Assembly (NCBI GenBank): GCA_019279435.1
Contig: JAAALK010000286.1
Coordinates: 35,463,712 to 35,527,711 of the forward strand
DNA: 64,000 nucleotides
Direction: 5' to 3'
Origin: Zizania palustris
Lineage: Eukaryota; Streptophyta; Magnoliopsida; Poales; Poaceae
The notes beneath the pieces are model-generated. The model was not told the origin of the DNA and did no database searches. It saw nothing but the letters and a program-made list of their open reading frames with translations. Below are positions 1 through 11,777 of the stretch, piece after piece. Position 1 is the first letter of the stretch, and each line of letters begins with the position of its first letter. A program made the translations under genes and the position numbers.

Positions 1-213
1 CGGGTTTGAGTGGAGCGAAGTCTTCTTGGCTTCAAACTTTTTCTCCTTGCGAAGCCTGTGTTCGGAGCCGTCAAATACCTCTGAACCAGAACTTCGAAGG
101 TTGTGTTCGAAGCCTATTCCGCAGTAGACTGTATTAAAACAGAAGGCTAATTTTAGCCTGAAATCCTAAAAAGCTCCCATTCACCCCCTCTGGTCGCCGT
201 TTCCGGTCCAACA
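1..213 (+). mobile_element. 3' end of a Sirevirus-like copia LTR
   Basis: The segment resembles the last ~210 bp of the LTRs ending at 18615 and 37689: the same CGAAG-rich text, then a conserved tail (CCCATTCACCCCCTCTGGTCG) ending in TCCAACA. Gypsy pol sequence starts immediately at 214, so this is the right edge of an LTR inserted in G1. The left part is outside the window, so a solo LTR cannot be told from a full element. Confidence 0.8.
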
Positions 214-3200
214 GAACCCTTCCCTCAAACCAAGCCCAGAAGGTGATGTATACATGAGTATCATTGTCAAAGAAGGCAGGGAATACCCCATTTAGTTTGG
301 CAAGTGGTTGTCAAAGAAGGCAGGGAATACCCCATTTAGTTTGGCAAGGGGTTGCCTTCGGAGATCGCCACTTCGCTAGAAGAAGTGGTTCGAGAAAATA
401 AAGATGTCTTCGCCTGGTCCGACGAAGATATCCCCGGAGTTGCCCAGAGCATTATCGAGCATGGCTTGCTCGTTAACCCTAAGGTTTGACCTGTTCGCCA
501 GGGGCTCCGCAAGCTATCAACCGAAAGAGCAGACCTCGCAAAAGCAGAGGTAGAAAAGTTGCTTAGAGCCGAATCATTCGAGAGGTGGCCCACACGGAGT
601 GGTTGGCTAACCCTGTCTTCGTCAAGAAAAAGGGCTCCGGCAAATAGCGCATGTGCATTGACTTCACATCTCTAAATAAAGCATGCCCACGAGACCCCTA
701 CCTCATGCCCTGCATTGATCAACTTGTTGACTCTACGATTGGCTCCGAGCTCCTAAGTTTCCTTGATGCATACTCCGGTTACCATCAAATCTGGCCGAAA
801 CGCGAAGACGAAGCCAAGACAAGCTTTATAACCCCTTCTAGATTATTCTGTTACGTTCGAATGCCCTTCGGCTTGCGAAATGCCGGGTCAACTTTTTCAC
901 GTCTCATTGCTAAAGCTCTAGGTCACTAGATAGGCTGAAATGTCGAAGCCTATATGGATGATATTGTAATAAAGAGTGCTTTAAAGCACCAACATAGTCT
1001 AGACTTAGCAAAAACATTTGAGAGCCTCCGAGCATGTGGAGTTCGCCTCAATCCTGAAAAATGTATTTTTGGAGCTCAAGCAGGGAAATTGCTAGGGTAC
1101 TTAGTTTCGAGCAGAGGAATCAAAGCTAGCCCGACGTAGATAAGTGCACTTCAAAGGATGGCTCCGCCTGAAAATTTAAAGCAAGTCCAGAAGCTGGCTG
1201 GACGCATCGTAGCTCTTAGCAAATTCCTAGCAAGATTAGCAGAGCGAAGCCTCCCAATTTTCAAAGCCTTAAAAGGGTCCGAAAGTTTCAAATGGACGTC
1301 GGAGTGCCAGAAAAGCTTCGACGAAATCAAGGTCTACCTCGGGAATTTATCAACACTTGTTGTGCTCCTTGCAGAGGAAACTCTCCTCCTTTATCTTGCA
1401 GCAACAGGCTCCGCAGTCAGTGCAGTGCTTGTCAGAGAGATAGAGCTCAATGGAAAATTGGTACAAAACCCAGTATACTTCGTCTCGGAAGCCTTGTCCG
1501 GAGCAAAAACAAGGTACTCCGAGCTCAAGAAATTTGCATATGGTTTGGTAATGGCCTCGCGGAAGCTAAGGTATTACTTTTTTGCACACAATGTAATTGG
1601 CCCTACGTCGTATCCCCTTGGAGATATGCTCCGGAGCAAAGAGACTCCACGGGGAGAATTGGAAAATGGGCTGTCGAGCTAGCCCCCTTCGGTATTTCTG
1701 TCACCGCAAGAACAGTCATTAAGTCTCAAGTTGTGGCTGAGTTTGTTGTAGAGTGGACTCCCTCCGCAGTTTGGGCTCCAGAAGAATCATGCGAAGGAGT
1801 ATGGACGGTATACTCCGACGGAGCATTTCAGGAATCAGGAGCTGGTGTCGGAGCCGCGATAATTTCGCCTTTAGGACAGAAAGCAATGTACTCTACAAGG
1901 CTCAACTTTAAGTCCACCAACAATGTTGCAGAGTACGAAGGAATTTTGCTTAGCCTCCGTAAAGCGCACGCACTTGGCGCCACTAGGGTTATAATCAAAA
2001 TATATTTTCAGGTCATTTCAGGGCATGTTGACAAAAGCTTCCAAGCATGGCATCCACATCTTGCCAAGTACTTAGAAGAGATCCGCAAGACGGAGGCATT
2101 ATTCAAAGGAATTTCCATCTGAAGCATCCCTCGAGCAGATAATCAGCTTGCGGACATCCTAGCAAAGGCTTCTACTGGAGCATTGGATGTCCTAGAAGGG
2201 GCTTTCTATGAAGAGCTTGTCAACCCTTCGGTGCCTCAGCCACCCTCCGCAGAAATATTTTGCATACCAATCACTGATTGGCGGAGCCCAATATTAGACT
2301 TTTTGCAAAACAAATCAAGTCCTCTCGAAGGCCCAGAATTGCAAAGGTTGTAGTCAAGGGTTCGGAATTATAAGCTTGTCAACGGAGTGCTATATACAGC
2401 CAAAGTTTGTTCTACTCTACACTGATGCATATCACAACCTAAAGGCCAAGATATACTTCGGGAAATCCATGAAGGCTTGTGTGGTAGCCACATAGCCCCT
2501 CGGGCTTTAGTAGGCAAAATACTTCGCTGGGGGCTTTATTGGCCAACAATTGTAGCAGATGCATAATCATTGGTTCGAACCTATCAAGGGTGCCAATGGA
2601 TGGGAAGATGAAGCCATCGTCCTCCAATACCACTTCAAGTCATTGCTCTGGTATGGCCGATGGCATGATGGAGAATGGATCTCATCGTCCCTTTCCCAAT
2701 GGCAAAGGGGAGCTTGAAGTTCGTGGTGGTAGCAATCAAATAATTTTCTAAATGGGTCGAAGCCGAACCCTTAACTGTTATCACTTTGAAAAATGTGCAG
2801 AAATTCTTCTGGCAGAATATTATTTGCAGGTTCAGAGTGCCTAGAGAGTTGACAATCGACAATGGCACCCAATTTGAGGCCGAACCTTTTAGAGAATTCT
2901 GCGAAGGGCTAGGCATTAAAATGTGCTTTGCAGCTGTCCGTCATCCCCAATCCAACGGAGCCGTCGAGCGGGCCAATGGAAATATTCTGTCTGACTTAAA
3001 TCGAAGGATTGTAGGATTGGCAAAGGGGTTGTGGATCGAAGAGCTTCCTAAGATTTTATGGTCCATTCGGACCACTCAAGCTAGGTCTACAGGATTTACC
3101 CCATTTAGGTTGTTGTTCGGAGACGAGGCCATGACTCCAATGGAGCTGAAAGGTGGATCCCTCCATGCAATAGAGCCAGAAGGTAAAGATGAAAGGAACA

Positions 3201-3490
3201 CTTCGCTTGACTTGTCTAAAGAAACGAGGCTTTGAGCTGTCATGAATTTGACAAAGTACCAAGACCAGACGAAGGCATGGTATGACCCGAAGGTAAAAGT
3301 TAATGAACTTAGACCGGGTCATTTGGTACTGCGAAGTGTAATTGCTTCGGGGAAATTAGGAAACAAATGGGAAGGACAATATATTATCCTACGCTCAAGG
3401 CGCCCCAGATCTTTTAAATTAGCTAATTTAGAAGCAGAAGAGTTAAAGCATGCATGACATGCGGAGCACCTTAAACGTTATTATGCTTAG
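214..3490 (+). pseudogene. Decayed Ty3/gypsy (Tat-like) pol, copy G1
   Basis: This is a broken copy of the pol gene that is nearly intact on the minus strand at 57835-62466. In order it holds the end of the protease-RT linker (from about 262), reverse transcriptase with the YMDD motif near 951, a gypsy RNase H, a second RNase H (YSDGAFQESGAG near 1812), and the integrase core with DNGTQFEAEP and GAVERANG near 2850-2980. It ends at the RYYA* motif (stop 3488-3490). Gag and protease are absent because an LTR abuts at 213. It is disabled by many stops, for example at 487-489, 927-929, 939-941, 1137-1139 and near 2120, plus frameshifts. Most of these stops read as Q or R codons in the better copy, pointing to C-to-T decay. 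No function is expected. Confidence 0.92.
264..351 (+). repeat. 44-bp tandem duplication inside G1 pol
   Basis: A 44-bp unit starting TTGTCAAAGAAGG and ending GGCAAG(T/G)GG occurs at 264-307 and again at 308-351 with one mismatch. The better gypsy copy has the unit once, so this is a local duplication in G1. Confidence 0.9.
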
Positions 3491-3559
3491 GGGCTCCTTG
3501 TAAAGAATTGTAAAGTACCTTTCTAAATGAATAAACCTTGAGGTTCGAATTATGCTTAT

Positions 3560-4062
3560 CCCTCAATATTCCCTACCCCTGATGGATGCATTAGGGGAAC
3601 AGAGATGCTTGCGAAGGTGAGCATCTTTCAACAGAACCCAATATACGGCCTTCGAACAATGGTTTGGGGATTCCGTAAAAGAGCCAAAGGTGGCCAAATC
3701 CTACGGATTCTGAGCCATTGGCTTGAAAGCATCCGTAGAAGAGTCTAAGGACTTTAAAAGAACAGATTCTGATCCTCCGGGTTCGAAGCATCTGTAAAAG
3801 AGCCGAAGGTGGCCAAATCATACAGATTCTGAGCCATTGGCTTGATAGCATCTGTAGAAGAGTCTAAGGACTTTAAAAGAACAGATTCTGATCCTCCGGG
3901 TTCGAAGCATCTATAAAAGAGCCGAAGGTGGCCAAATCCTACGGATTTCGAGTCATTGGCTTAATAGCATCCGTAGAAGAGTATAAGGACTTTAAAAGAA
4001 CAAATTCTGATCCTCCTCGTTCGAAGCATCTATAAAAGAGTCGAAGGTTACCAAATGCATTA
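3560..4062 (+). repeat. 119-bp tandem repeat downstream of G1 pol
   Basis: The anchor GAGCC(A/G)AAGGTGGCCAAATC recurs at 3681, 3800 and 3919 and, degraded, at 4038, giving a period of 119 bp. Units contain paired TCTGTARAAGAG/CCGTAGAAGAG arms. The complementary text forms the 60/119-bp array at 57181-57600 in the complete element, so the array belongs to this gypsy family and lies just 3' of pol. Confidence 0.9.
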
Positions 4063-4074
4063 TGCAACCAAGAT

Positions 4075-4519
4075 ACAAGCAAGTCTTAATCTCAGAGCCC
4101 AAGACTTGCCTCTGGATTGAAGGGTTCAAAGTCGAAGGGTTTGTTCAGGCTCCGGTCCGAAGAAACCCTCCGAAAGGCTTCCCCTACGGAGTGGAAAACA
4201 ACCAAAAGGATGAGACGTCTATCTTATCAACATCCTTCGAGCATGTTTTACCATACTAACCCTATAAGGGATACCGAAATAGTATCCACTATGTCGGTTG
4301 TAACTGAGGGGTAAAAAGGTCTTTTCTCTAGAGATTTTACCTATAAATACCCCCCTTTGCGCCCTATAAGAGGCATCGAATATTCTGATATTCAATACAC
4401 ACTTCGAACTATTCCGAGCTATTATCCATTGCGAAGGCTTGAGATAGTACGCATTCACAAACACTTCGTTTGTTAGTTCTTGCTCTTTATAGAACCTGTT
4501 AGTATAATCCGTTGCGCAA
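4075..4519 (+). mobile_element. Diverged 3' LTR remnant of G1
   Basis: From about 4230 to 4519 the sequence follows the 495-bp LTR of the element at 52303-63737 (read on its coding strand): the ATGTCGGTTGTAA block, a TATA box in CCTATAAATACCCCCC near 4340, TTCAATACACAC, and the terminal CTGTTAG...GCGCAA. The left edge (~4075) is uncertain. Unlike the complete element, no antisense gene lies between the tandem repeat and this LTR. Confidence 0.75.
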
Positions 4520-4520
4520 A

Positions 4521-4912
4521 TTGGTTGATATCCCTGTTTTATTGGTAATCGATGTTCTATAATTGATCGGCTTAAACTTGGCATTTCATCATACTACCAT
4601 GCAAATTAATCTCGATATTCTCGAAATAATGTGATCAGTCCATTTTTATGTCATCAGGGAGTTGGGCACTTACGAAGGTCTGTATCGGTCTGTCAGCAGA
4701 TCTAATGTCTACTTCCTAGAGCTTATCGGCTGCGGCGAACCCTTGACTGAGTTTACCCTCTGTTTCATCGATGTCATCATTACAGGGTGAACCCAGGCTG
4801 CTTACTGTAGGCTGGTCTGACTTCATCATTCGTAACTCTAATGATGTTACCGGCCCAAGTCGCGTCTGTTGGGTGGATAGAGTTTGGGTCCCACCGAGCA
4901 TGCCAAAAAATG
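4521..4912 (-). mobile_element. 5' leader of a second gypsy family, with primer binding site
   Basis: Reading the minus strand away from the LTR end at 4913, the sequence TTGGCATGCTCGGTGGGAC (about 4888-4906) matches the leader after the LTR at 15379-16467 (TTGGCATGCCCGGTGGGAC), the expected place for a primer binding site. Leader or early gag sequence follows to about 4521 with no convincing ORF. It abuts the G1 LTR remnant, so the rest of this element is missing. Confidence 0.65.
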
Positions 4913-5969
4913 TGTTGGTGTCTTTTTTGTCACACTTTGACACACGCGTGGCCTAGGATATATGCTTAAATCCAGTGTAGGTCCTACAATCTTAAAAAAG
5001 GGTTCAAGGCATGCCAATCAGTTTGACCCTGTAATTGATAAGGAAATATAGGAAATATCATTAGTAGCAAAGCCTATCGGCTGCCAAGCCGATGACTGTG
5101 GTAAGGATATAATAATCATGAATGAACAACGCCGATTGGCCACAAGGTTGATGACAAAGGCAGAGCGATTGGGATGAATGCACCATCAGTCGATGAGATA
5201 GGTAATTTACGCGTATATGCCGATGAGCATCCCCGACAGTGGATAGAATATGACTCTAGATTTAAGATAACCGATCGGCTTGTACTCCAATAAAAATAAA
5301 TAAAACATGCCAAATAACATGTCTGTATTATCAAAATCATCACAATAATAAGATTGGACCTAACCAAGACAGTAGCTAATCACGATGAACTTAATAATAC
5401 TTCAAAGTATCGGGCACACTTTATTTAGATGAACGATATACATCATGAAAAAGTACAATAGAAAAAGATGTCGGACTCAACCGATAAAGTCTCAAACTAC
5501 CACACCTAAATTACATCAATCTAAGAGATCAAACCGATACAGCCTTAGACCTAGCCAATACACCGAGATAAACCAGTGACCGTATTGTTTCAACCGATGC
5601 CTCAAGAGATCAAATTGATGCAGCCGTGAGGACACTGACCTAGTCGACACGGTTGTCGAGGAGTGGAGAGGCTTAACTATTCGCCAGAGATCGGAACGAT
5701 GTAGCCCATCTCCGAGTGCCGAATCCCGTCGGGATTAACCTTAGGAAGTCAAGGGTGACGATGCACCGAGTAGTTGTTTGACAGAGTTGTGTGTTTGACC
5801 TAACTAAGGATACATATTTATAGTCTAGAGACTTGCCATCTAAGCAATCTATCCTAACTGATTCTAGATAAAACTTTATTTTCTTATCATCGGCTCCTTC
5901 ATATCCGACCATGTTGTAACGGACAGGCTCTTTTGAGGCCTTGAGCTTTATCAAATCTTGGCGTCAACA
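4913..5969 (-). mobile_element. Gypsy LTR, same family as G2 (minus orientation)
   Basis: On the minus strand the LTR opens TGTTGACGCCAAGATTTG (ending at + position 5969) and closes CACCAACA at 4913. It is 1,057 bp, compared with 1,089 bp for the plus-strand LTR at 15379-16467. Both share the opening, the GGTCTAATCTT block, the AAAGCATGCC stretch and the terminal CACCAACA. It lies immediately upstream of the SHL-like gene's promoter region, in the opposite orientation. Confidence 0.85.
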
Positions 5970-6627
5970 GGGATTAAAACTCTGGTCTTTTAGTTAGGGG
6001 CAACATTCATCTACGGAGTAATACTTCGGGAGTAAAATAGATTTTTTCCTTTTAATTTAGATTTTATAACATTTTTAAGTTCACTTCCGTAGTCCCGCGT
6101 CCGGTTGTATTTTTTTCACTCTACGTCATTTGCTGCAACTGTTGTGTGAGGTCCATGTGTAAAATCAAATTTGTGCTAGCTATCTGGCATGATTTGTTGC
6201 AACTGCCGAGTGAGGTCCATAGGTAAATTAAAATTTGGACTAGCTATCTTCCGTAAGCTGGATCACGTGGTCGCATACGATTAATGAAACTAGAAAGAAA
6301 AAAATCAAAAAAGAAACACGGAAGCATCCAGAAGCTCGCTCGGTCGCCCGCAGTAACCGATCGATGGCCAGGATGGACACCTCCCCTCCGATCCGACGGC
6401 TGACACCGCGCCAAGGAAGGCACCCACGTCCGCGAATAGCGTCGCATCCGACGAGACCAAAAGAGGAAGGGAGTGAAGAACCAGCGCGAATAAAAAGGGG
6501 AGCTTGCAACGCAAGGTCGCGGATAAACGTTCCGGCGCAGGGGAGGAAAAGGGGAATTTTCCATCTCGTCTTCTCGCTTTCGCTCTCCAATCCCCCGCCG
6601 ACGCCGACGACAACTGCCACCTCGCGG
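5970..6627 (+). promoter_or_regulatory. Promoter and 5' UTR region of the SHL-like gene
   Basis: This interval separates the inverted gypsy LTR from the start codon at 6628. It turns CG-rich from about 6320, as is usual near grass gene starts. I cannot place a TATA box or transcription start with confidence. A 64-bp-period direct repeat (GCAACTG...GAGGTCCAT...GCTAGCTATCT) occurs at 6135 and 6199. An in-frame ATG at 6364 is open through to 6628. Confidence 0.55.
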
Positions 6628-9600
6628 ATGGCGAAGTCGCGGCAGCCGCAGAGACAGCTGCTGAAGTCGTTCACCATCAAGGGGCCCGACGGTGTCATCC
6701 GGCGTGAGAAACCTTTCTGATCCTTTTGCTTAGATTTTTTTAATAGAGGAATTTTGTGGTGTCGTCTGGGCGTCTAGGTCGTTCGGCTTCGATTCTACAT
6801 CGTTCAGATCTGTTCTTTGGGGTGTTCTCTTGTTGTTTTCATTGGTAGAATTTTCACTTTCATTTCTCAAGTCTGCACCCTATTATAAAGAAAAGATACG
6901 ATCTTTACCATTTCGTCTTGGACAATCTGCAAAAGGGAAGTCCATGTGGTGATCGCTGATCAGGGTAGTCGAAGTCAGGGCTCGCGACTGCAACGAAACC
7001 TTGTATCGTTTTACTGTTCTTGCTTATGATATTGCATTGTTTGATCATACATTTTACTAGTGTAATATCGATTTAATATTTTCTCGTGTGTAAGCATGTA
7101 AAAGTGAGTAAGTTGATGGAGGTAATCTTCATTAAGTATAAGCATCGGCATCTCTTAACGGTGGTGTACTCTTGGTTGTAAGTCCAGATTTTTCTTTGGT
7201 TTAATGAAGTTAACATTTTGGTTGGGAGTGAGTTAGAAGACGATCAGACTAAATTGTTTATAGTCGTGCATAATTTTCATTTTGTATACAAAAAAGTTCT
7301 CCTACGTTGAATTTGTGGTCAGATTCTAAGGTGAAGTACCAGCAGTTTATTCTGCAGTATCAATCTTGAGTTCCTGACAACAGCTAATTCTGCTATTCAG
7401 CATTTAGAGATGATTTTACATTAAGAGCAATTATCTTGGCTTGTGATTATAAGATCAACTGTTCTGTTTTTGTCAAAAGACATTTGGTCTTGTGGTGATT
7501 ATGTTGCATGCTTGTTCCAGCTGGGGATTCTGTGCTACTGAAGGCACCTGACTCGTCAAAGCCACCATATGTGGCAAGGGTTGAGGAAATTGAGGCAACA
7601 GGACCTCAGGGCACTAATGTCGAGTTCAGGGTGCGGTGGTATTACCGCCCAGAGGAGTCCATGGGTGGGCGGCGGTCATTCCATGGTTCGAAGGAAGTAT
7701 TTCTTTCAGATCACTATGATATACAGAGCCCGGACAGCATTGAGGGCAAGTGTTATGTCCACAAATTTAAAGCCTATACAAGGCTTCGGTCTGTCAGGGC
7801 TGAGGACTACTTTTCCCGCTTTGAGTATAAATCAGCTACAGGCAGCTTTACTCCCGACCGTATAGCTGTGTAAGAATCCAAAGGAACCTTCAATTTTTGT
7901 TAGACATGTCTTCCTACTTCATAATGTTGTTACTAGTATATTCTAGCATCGTTAGAAAAATCTGTTGACACAGGGTATATTTGAGCAAAGTGTTCACCTG
8001 TTGTGATCGTCTTAACTGCTATTTGGTTTTATGGCTTTCTCTGGGACTTATCTTATGATTTTATTTTTTCCCTGGCTTTTCAATGGTTGGTGTTTTGCAC
8101 TTTGCAGTTTGTCTCCCTCTATCCTATGCTACTGGATGTGATATTTCTACAATTCTACTGAAATGAGATCCTCTGATGTCGAGGAAATTGATGTTAGAGT
8201 GCACTTGACAGATCCAGCCATCTTGCTAGGATCAGATGATGCGGAGCAGTCGCTGGGGCCCACTTCGCAGCATCGAAGATGGAGCTTCGCAGTGGCTTGA
8301 GGTGGCTTCACACCATCAAATCCCAATGGGCCGGCTGAGATCCAACAGCTCTCTAATGTTGGGCTCCCCGACATTAAAGTAGCCGGTTCCGTTCCTACCA
8401 CCTCGGTTATTTGATTACACCACTCACAAGTTCTTGTGATATGCTTATCTTAGCTCCCTAACTATCGACTCTTATCCAACTGCTCCCTAACACTGTTGAC
8501 TCTTATTCAACTGCTCCCTAACTATTGACTCTTATCCAATGGCTCCATAACTGTCGACTCTTATCCAACTGATCCCTAACTGTCGAATCTTATCCAACTG
8601 CTCCCTAACTGTCGAATCTTATCCAACTGCTCCCTAATCGTTGAATCTTATCCTAGCAGTTTTCTTGGGACATGATTTGTTTTCAAACTGTTATTTCTAC
8701 AGTTCTGCCAGTTTATCCATTGTTGTTCCTTACTGCAAGTCTGAATTAGGATTTGGGAGTATGCCTTCTATTCATATTTCACACTATATTATCAGTATGT
8801 CTGCTAAGATCTACTCCACCGTGGATTTGCTCCACCGTAGAGTTTTTGGGTGGGGCTAAAAATAATGGGGTGGATTCCTCCCAAACAGGTCCTATATATA
8901 TATTTGCTCTCTCATACTGCTAGGCAATCAATCATAGTAGCTGAAGGCCTGGTCATTTGTTTTACCTTTTTAAATTTTGTGATGTTTCCAACCAGTAGTG
9001 CAATTATATTCTCGGGCAAATTATTTTTTCATTGATAAATTTGAGATACTTCCCTTGTTTGTCCGTATGTTACATGCTCAATTCTTCAACTGCAATTATA
9101 TTTATTTGATTCGTTGTTGATTGACATAACAGGTTTTGCAAATGTGAGATGCCATACAACCCCGATGATCTTATGATCCAATGTGAGGTCTGCTTTGACT
9201 GGTGAGATACAGCTTGACATTTACCACAAGCAGTAAAAACTAGGTGTATTTCTTGCTAGTGTTTCCAGAAAAAAAAACTGTTTCTTGTTAGCAGGGAAGC
9301 AGGTAAATTTCATATGTTCAAGCATGGGAAAACCGTACAGGAAAACTAAAAATATTTCTGCTGGCTAAAAAACAATCCATCAAACTCAACACTTGTTATG
9401 CAACATTAAAGAAAAAAACAGTATTGCTCCTCACAAGCATAATGGTCCATTGTTGACAGCAATGGTGCATATTCTATGTATGGTTGTTTTACGTCAGGCA
9501 TGCATATAAAGCTCTAAATTTGAAGTGAAATAAGAGAAAAATAAGACGAATAGTGATTTGATTTTGGGACAGCTATATCCACGATCCACCTGAGAGACCT

Positions 9601-10361
9601 TTGGAGTTTTTGCCCTTGTGTGAGTGCTGAGCTTTTTGCCATTATTGTGTACTCCTCATTGCGAAGAGAAATGTAGGGTGGGAGGAGCATCTTGACATAC
9701 ATTTATTTTCTGTGAGTAAAAGAGTTTAAGAGTCTCTTGTAGAACACAAGTACACAAGGTGGGTGGTAGGCTAACTCTATTCAAATACCCAGAAAATAAT
9801 GTTGTGAGTAGTGAAAACATTATACACTAGTTAGATTAAGGCTTCCATTCTTACGATGGACAGTTTCATGTCAGAGCTGCAGTTCTTTCAACTTGGCACA
9901 GTTCTCTTCATTTGAACATTGGAACAAACTTTCTCCAGCGATTTAAGAATATCTTGTTGAAGTTGTAAAACATTTTCCTGCAGGTTTCACCCTTCCTGCG
10001 TTAGAATGACCATCAAAGAAGCGAAGAAACTTCAGCATTTTTTCTGTGAAAGTTGTGTTTCTGAAGATGGAATCAAGCTACAAAAATCCAATGGTGCTAC
10101 AGGGGAATCAGAGAAGGTATACTTGGCAATCTGATGATAACTTTGTTATGTGAATTCCTACTTTCATCACCAGCAATACCAATGCCTAATGTGATGATCT
10201 AATTTAGTTTAAGATGTTGATAACAACACTTGTGCCATATCAAATAATCGAAGACTCTTATTTTGAGTGTCAAATTATCAAATCTCCCTCTCATTCTATG
10301 AATGTTTGCCAATCATATGCTCTACTTGCAGGCGGTGATATCCAAGCGATGCCGGAGGTGA
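6628..10361 (+). CDS. SHL/EBS-type BAH-PHD chromatin reader, five exons
   Basis: Exons by GT-AG boundaries and phase are 6628-6703, 7521-7869, 9133-9201, 9984-10116 and 10332-10361, giving 218 residues (plant SHL/EBS proteins are about 230). A BAH domain covers residues ~26-142, with RVRWYYRPEES and GRRSFHGSKEVFLSDH. A PHD finger covers ~143-190 with all eight ligands in C4HC3 order: C144, C146, C159, C162, H167, C170, C186, C189, plus W165. The protein ends in a short basic tail (KRCRR). In Arabidopsis, EBS and SHL are nuclear readers: the BAH domain binds H3K27me3, the PHD finger binds H3K4me2/3, and together they repress early flowering. The start was chosen because MAKSRQ resembles the family N-terminus and the exon 1/2 junction restores a PGDSVLL motif. 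No stops or frameshifts are seen. The PHD sequence is closer to SHL than EBS; the exact orthologue is inferred. Confidence 0.93.
8453..8652 (+). repeat. ~29-bp minisatellite in intron 2 of the SHL-like gene
   Basis: About seven imperfect copies of a unit like GCTCCCTAACTGTCGACT followed by CTTATCCAACT run head to tail, with a period of 29-31 bp. It lies in the 1,263-bp intron 2 (7870-9132). The rest of that intron, intron 1 (6704-7520) and intron 3 (9202-9983) show nothing I recognise. Confidence 0.85.
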
Positions 10362-10741
10362 CGCCCTGGACTGCTGCTGGACAGAATCCCCATGTCTCGA
10401 GTGCTGTACAATTCTGTTTGGTGTTCGATGTGGGCAACCTCATCACTCCTCCAGAACGTCTCTTCCAGTGTCAGGCTGCACGCAGCCAGTGTACATATTA
10501 CAGTGTTTTTGGATGGTCGTCATAGTGTCGTGGAGCAATCAGCTCCAGGAGCGATCAAACTCCCTCTAGTCGTGTCATTCTCATACCTCATAAACGATGA
10601 TACCGGGCACTGCCGTTGTGTTCATCAGAATACTTTGTCAACTTGCTGCATCCGTTTGTCGTAATCATGTTTGTTTTCTTTCTTTTCTTCTGTGATAAGT
10701 TCTAGTTCCTTTCCGTTGAGAAAATTAGGAAGTGCCATGAC
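10362..10741 (+). other. 3' UTR and downstream flank of the SHL-like gene
   Basis: This is non-coding sequence from the stop codon to the start of transposon-derived sequence at 10742. It is T-rich near 10670-10700. I see no clear AATAAA signal, so the cleavage site is not assigned. Confidence 0.5.
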
Positions 10742-11520
10742 CAGGGCTGTTCCTAGCATTCTAGGGGCTCTAGGAGAAAAAAAAAATAGGGCATCTTTAT
10801 CCCTCTTAAATCACATGTAAAAGAAAAACAAATTCATGGCTATATTAGTTATCGGAATTGATTTCTTCTTTCTTACATTCTATTCTTACATTCTAGACGC
10901 AAAATCATCGATAATAGTATTTATATCAATTTGATCTAACGTATCTTTTTATATATATAAAGTGGCTAGACCATTCAATCTTTCATGTGACGTTATTGAC
11001 CTCAAATAATTCTTCAATAGTTTCAACTTTGAAAACTTATTTTAGTTGATGTCACAATCACATGTATAGTAAATAATATTGGATAAACAATTAAAACCTT
11101 TGGATAGCAATCTATATCTCTAACAAACTCAAAAATCTTAATAGAAGACATATGATCATTTGGCAAAGTCATTTGTAAGAATTTTATTTCAGAACAAATA
11201 TCATCAAGATCAACATCAGATAATCCATTTTGAGAAAACGTTTCCACAAATTTAATACAATATTTTCTTAATTCCATATCATTCAATGTCGTCATGCCTT
11301 TTGAGCTAAACAAAAACTAAATATACTTTTGAACATAGGTAACTCTTCCAATCTACTTTTCAATAAAGTATTTATCATATCTACGATATTTAATTATGCA
11401 TTTGATATAGCTCTAAATTCCGATTCTGATTTTCTAGTGAATTGATTATGTGGTGAATCGGAATCAACTAGAAAATTATTTGGATGGATGACTAGATTCT
11501 CATTCATGTAAGACTATATT
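10742..11520 (-). pseudogene. hAT-type transposase C-terminal remnant
   Basis: The minus strand at 11023-11313 encodes a fragment like the C-terminal dimerisation region of plant hAT (TTF-type zinc finger) transposases: SEIKFLQMTLP, FVRDIDCYP and a degraded form of the usual SAERSFSKLK motif. It continues, with stops, as LRS.TSHERLNGLATL and TIIDDFASR to about 10880. A possible terminus (CAGGGCTGTTCCTAGC) sits at 10742. Upstream fragments with stops extend to about 11520. No catalytic core is seen and the copy is dead. The next stretch, 11521-11777, is AT-rich with no gene recognised. Confidence 0.75.
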
Positions 11521-11777
11521 GGTATGAAATGACTACTTCACCCTTGATCCTTTTGTCTTCCCTTGGTATTTTTTAGCTTTTAGCAACAAAAATATATGTC
11601 ACAAATTATTGAATAATGTAACTTTAAACATGTAAAAATAACTTGTTCAGAAATATACATTGAGAAACTATAATATATTATTTCTATTATATATAAACAT
11701 GCATTGAAAATATTTGTTGCAAATATGTTATCTCTAGATTGCAATATAGCTAACGCTAAATCATCACAAAACTATAT

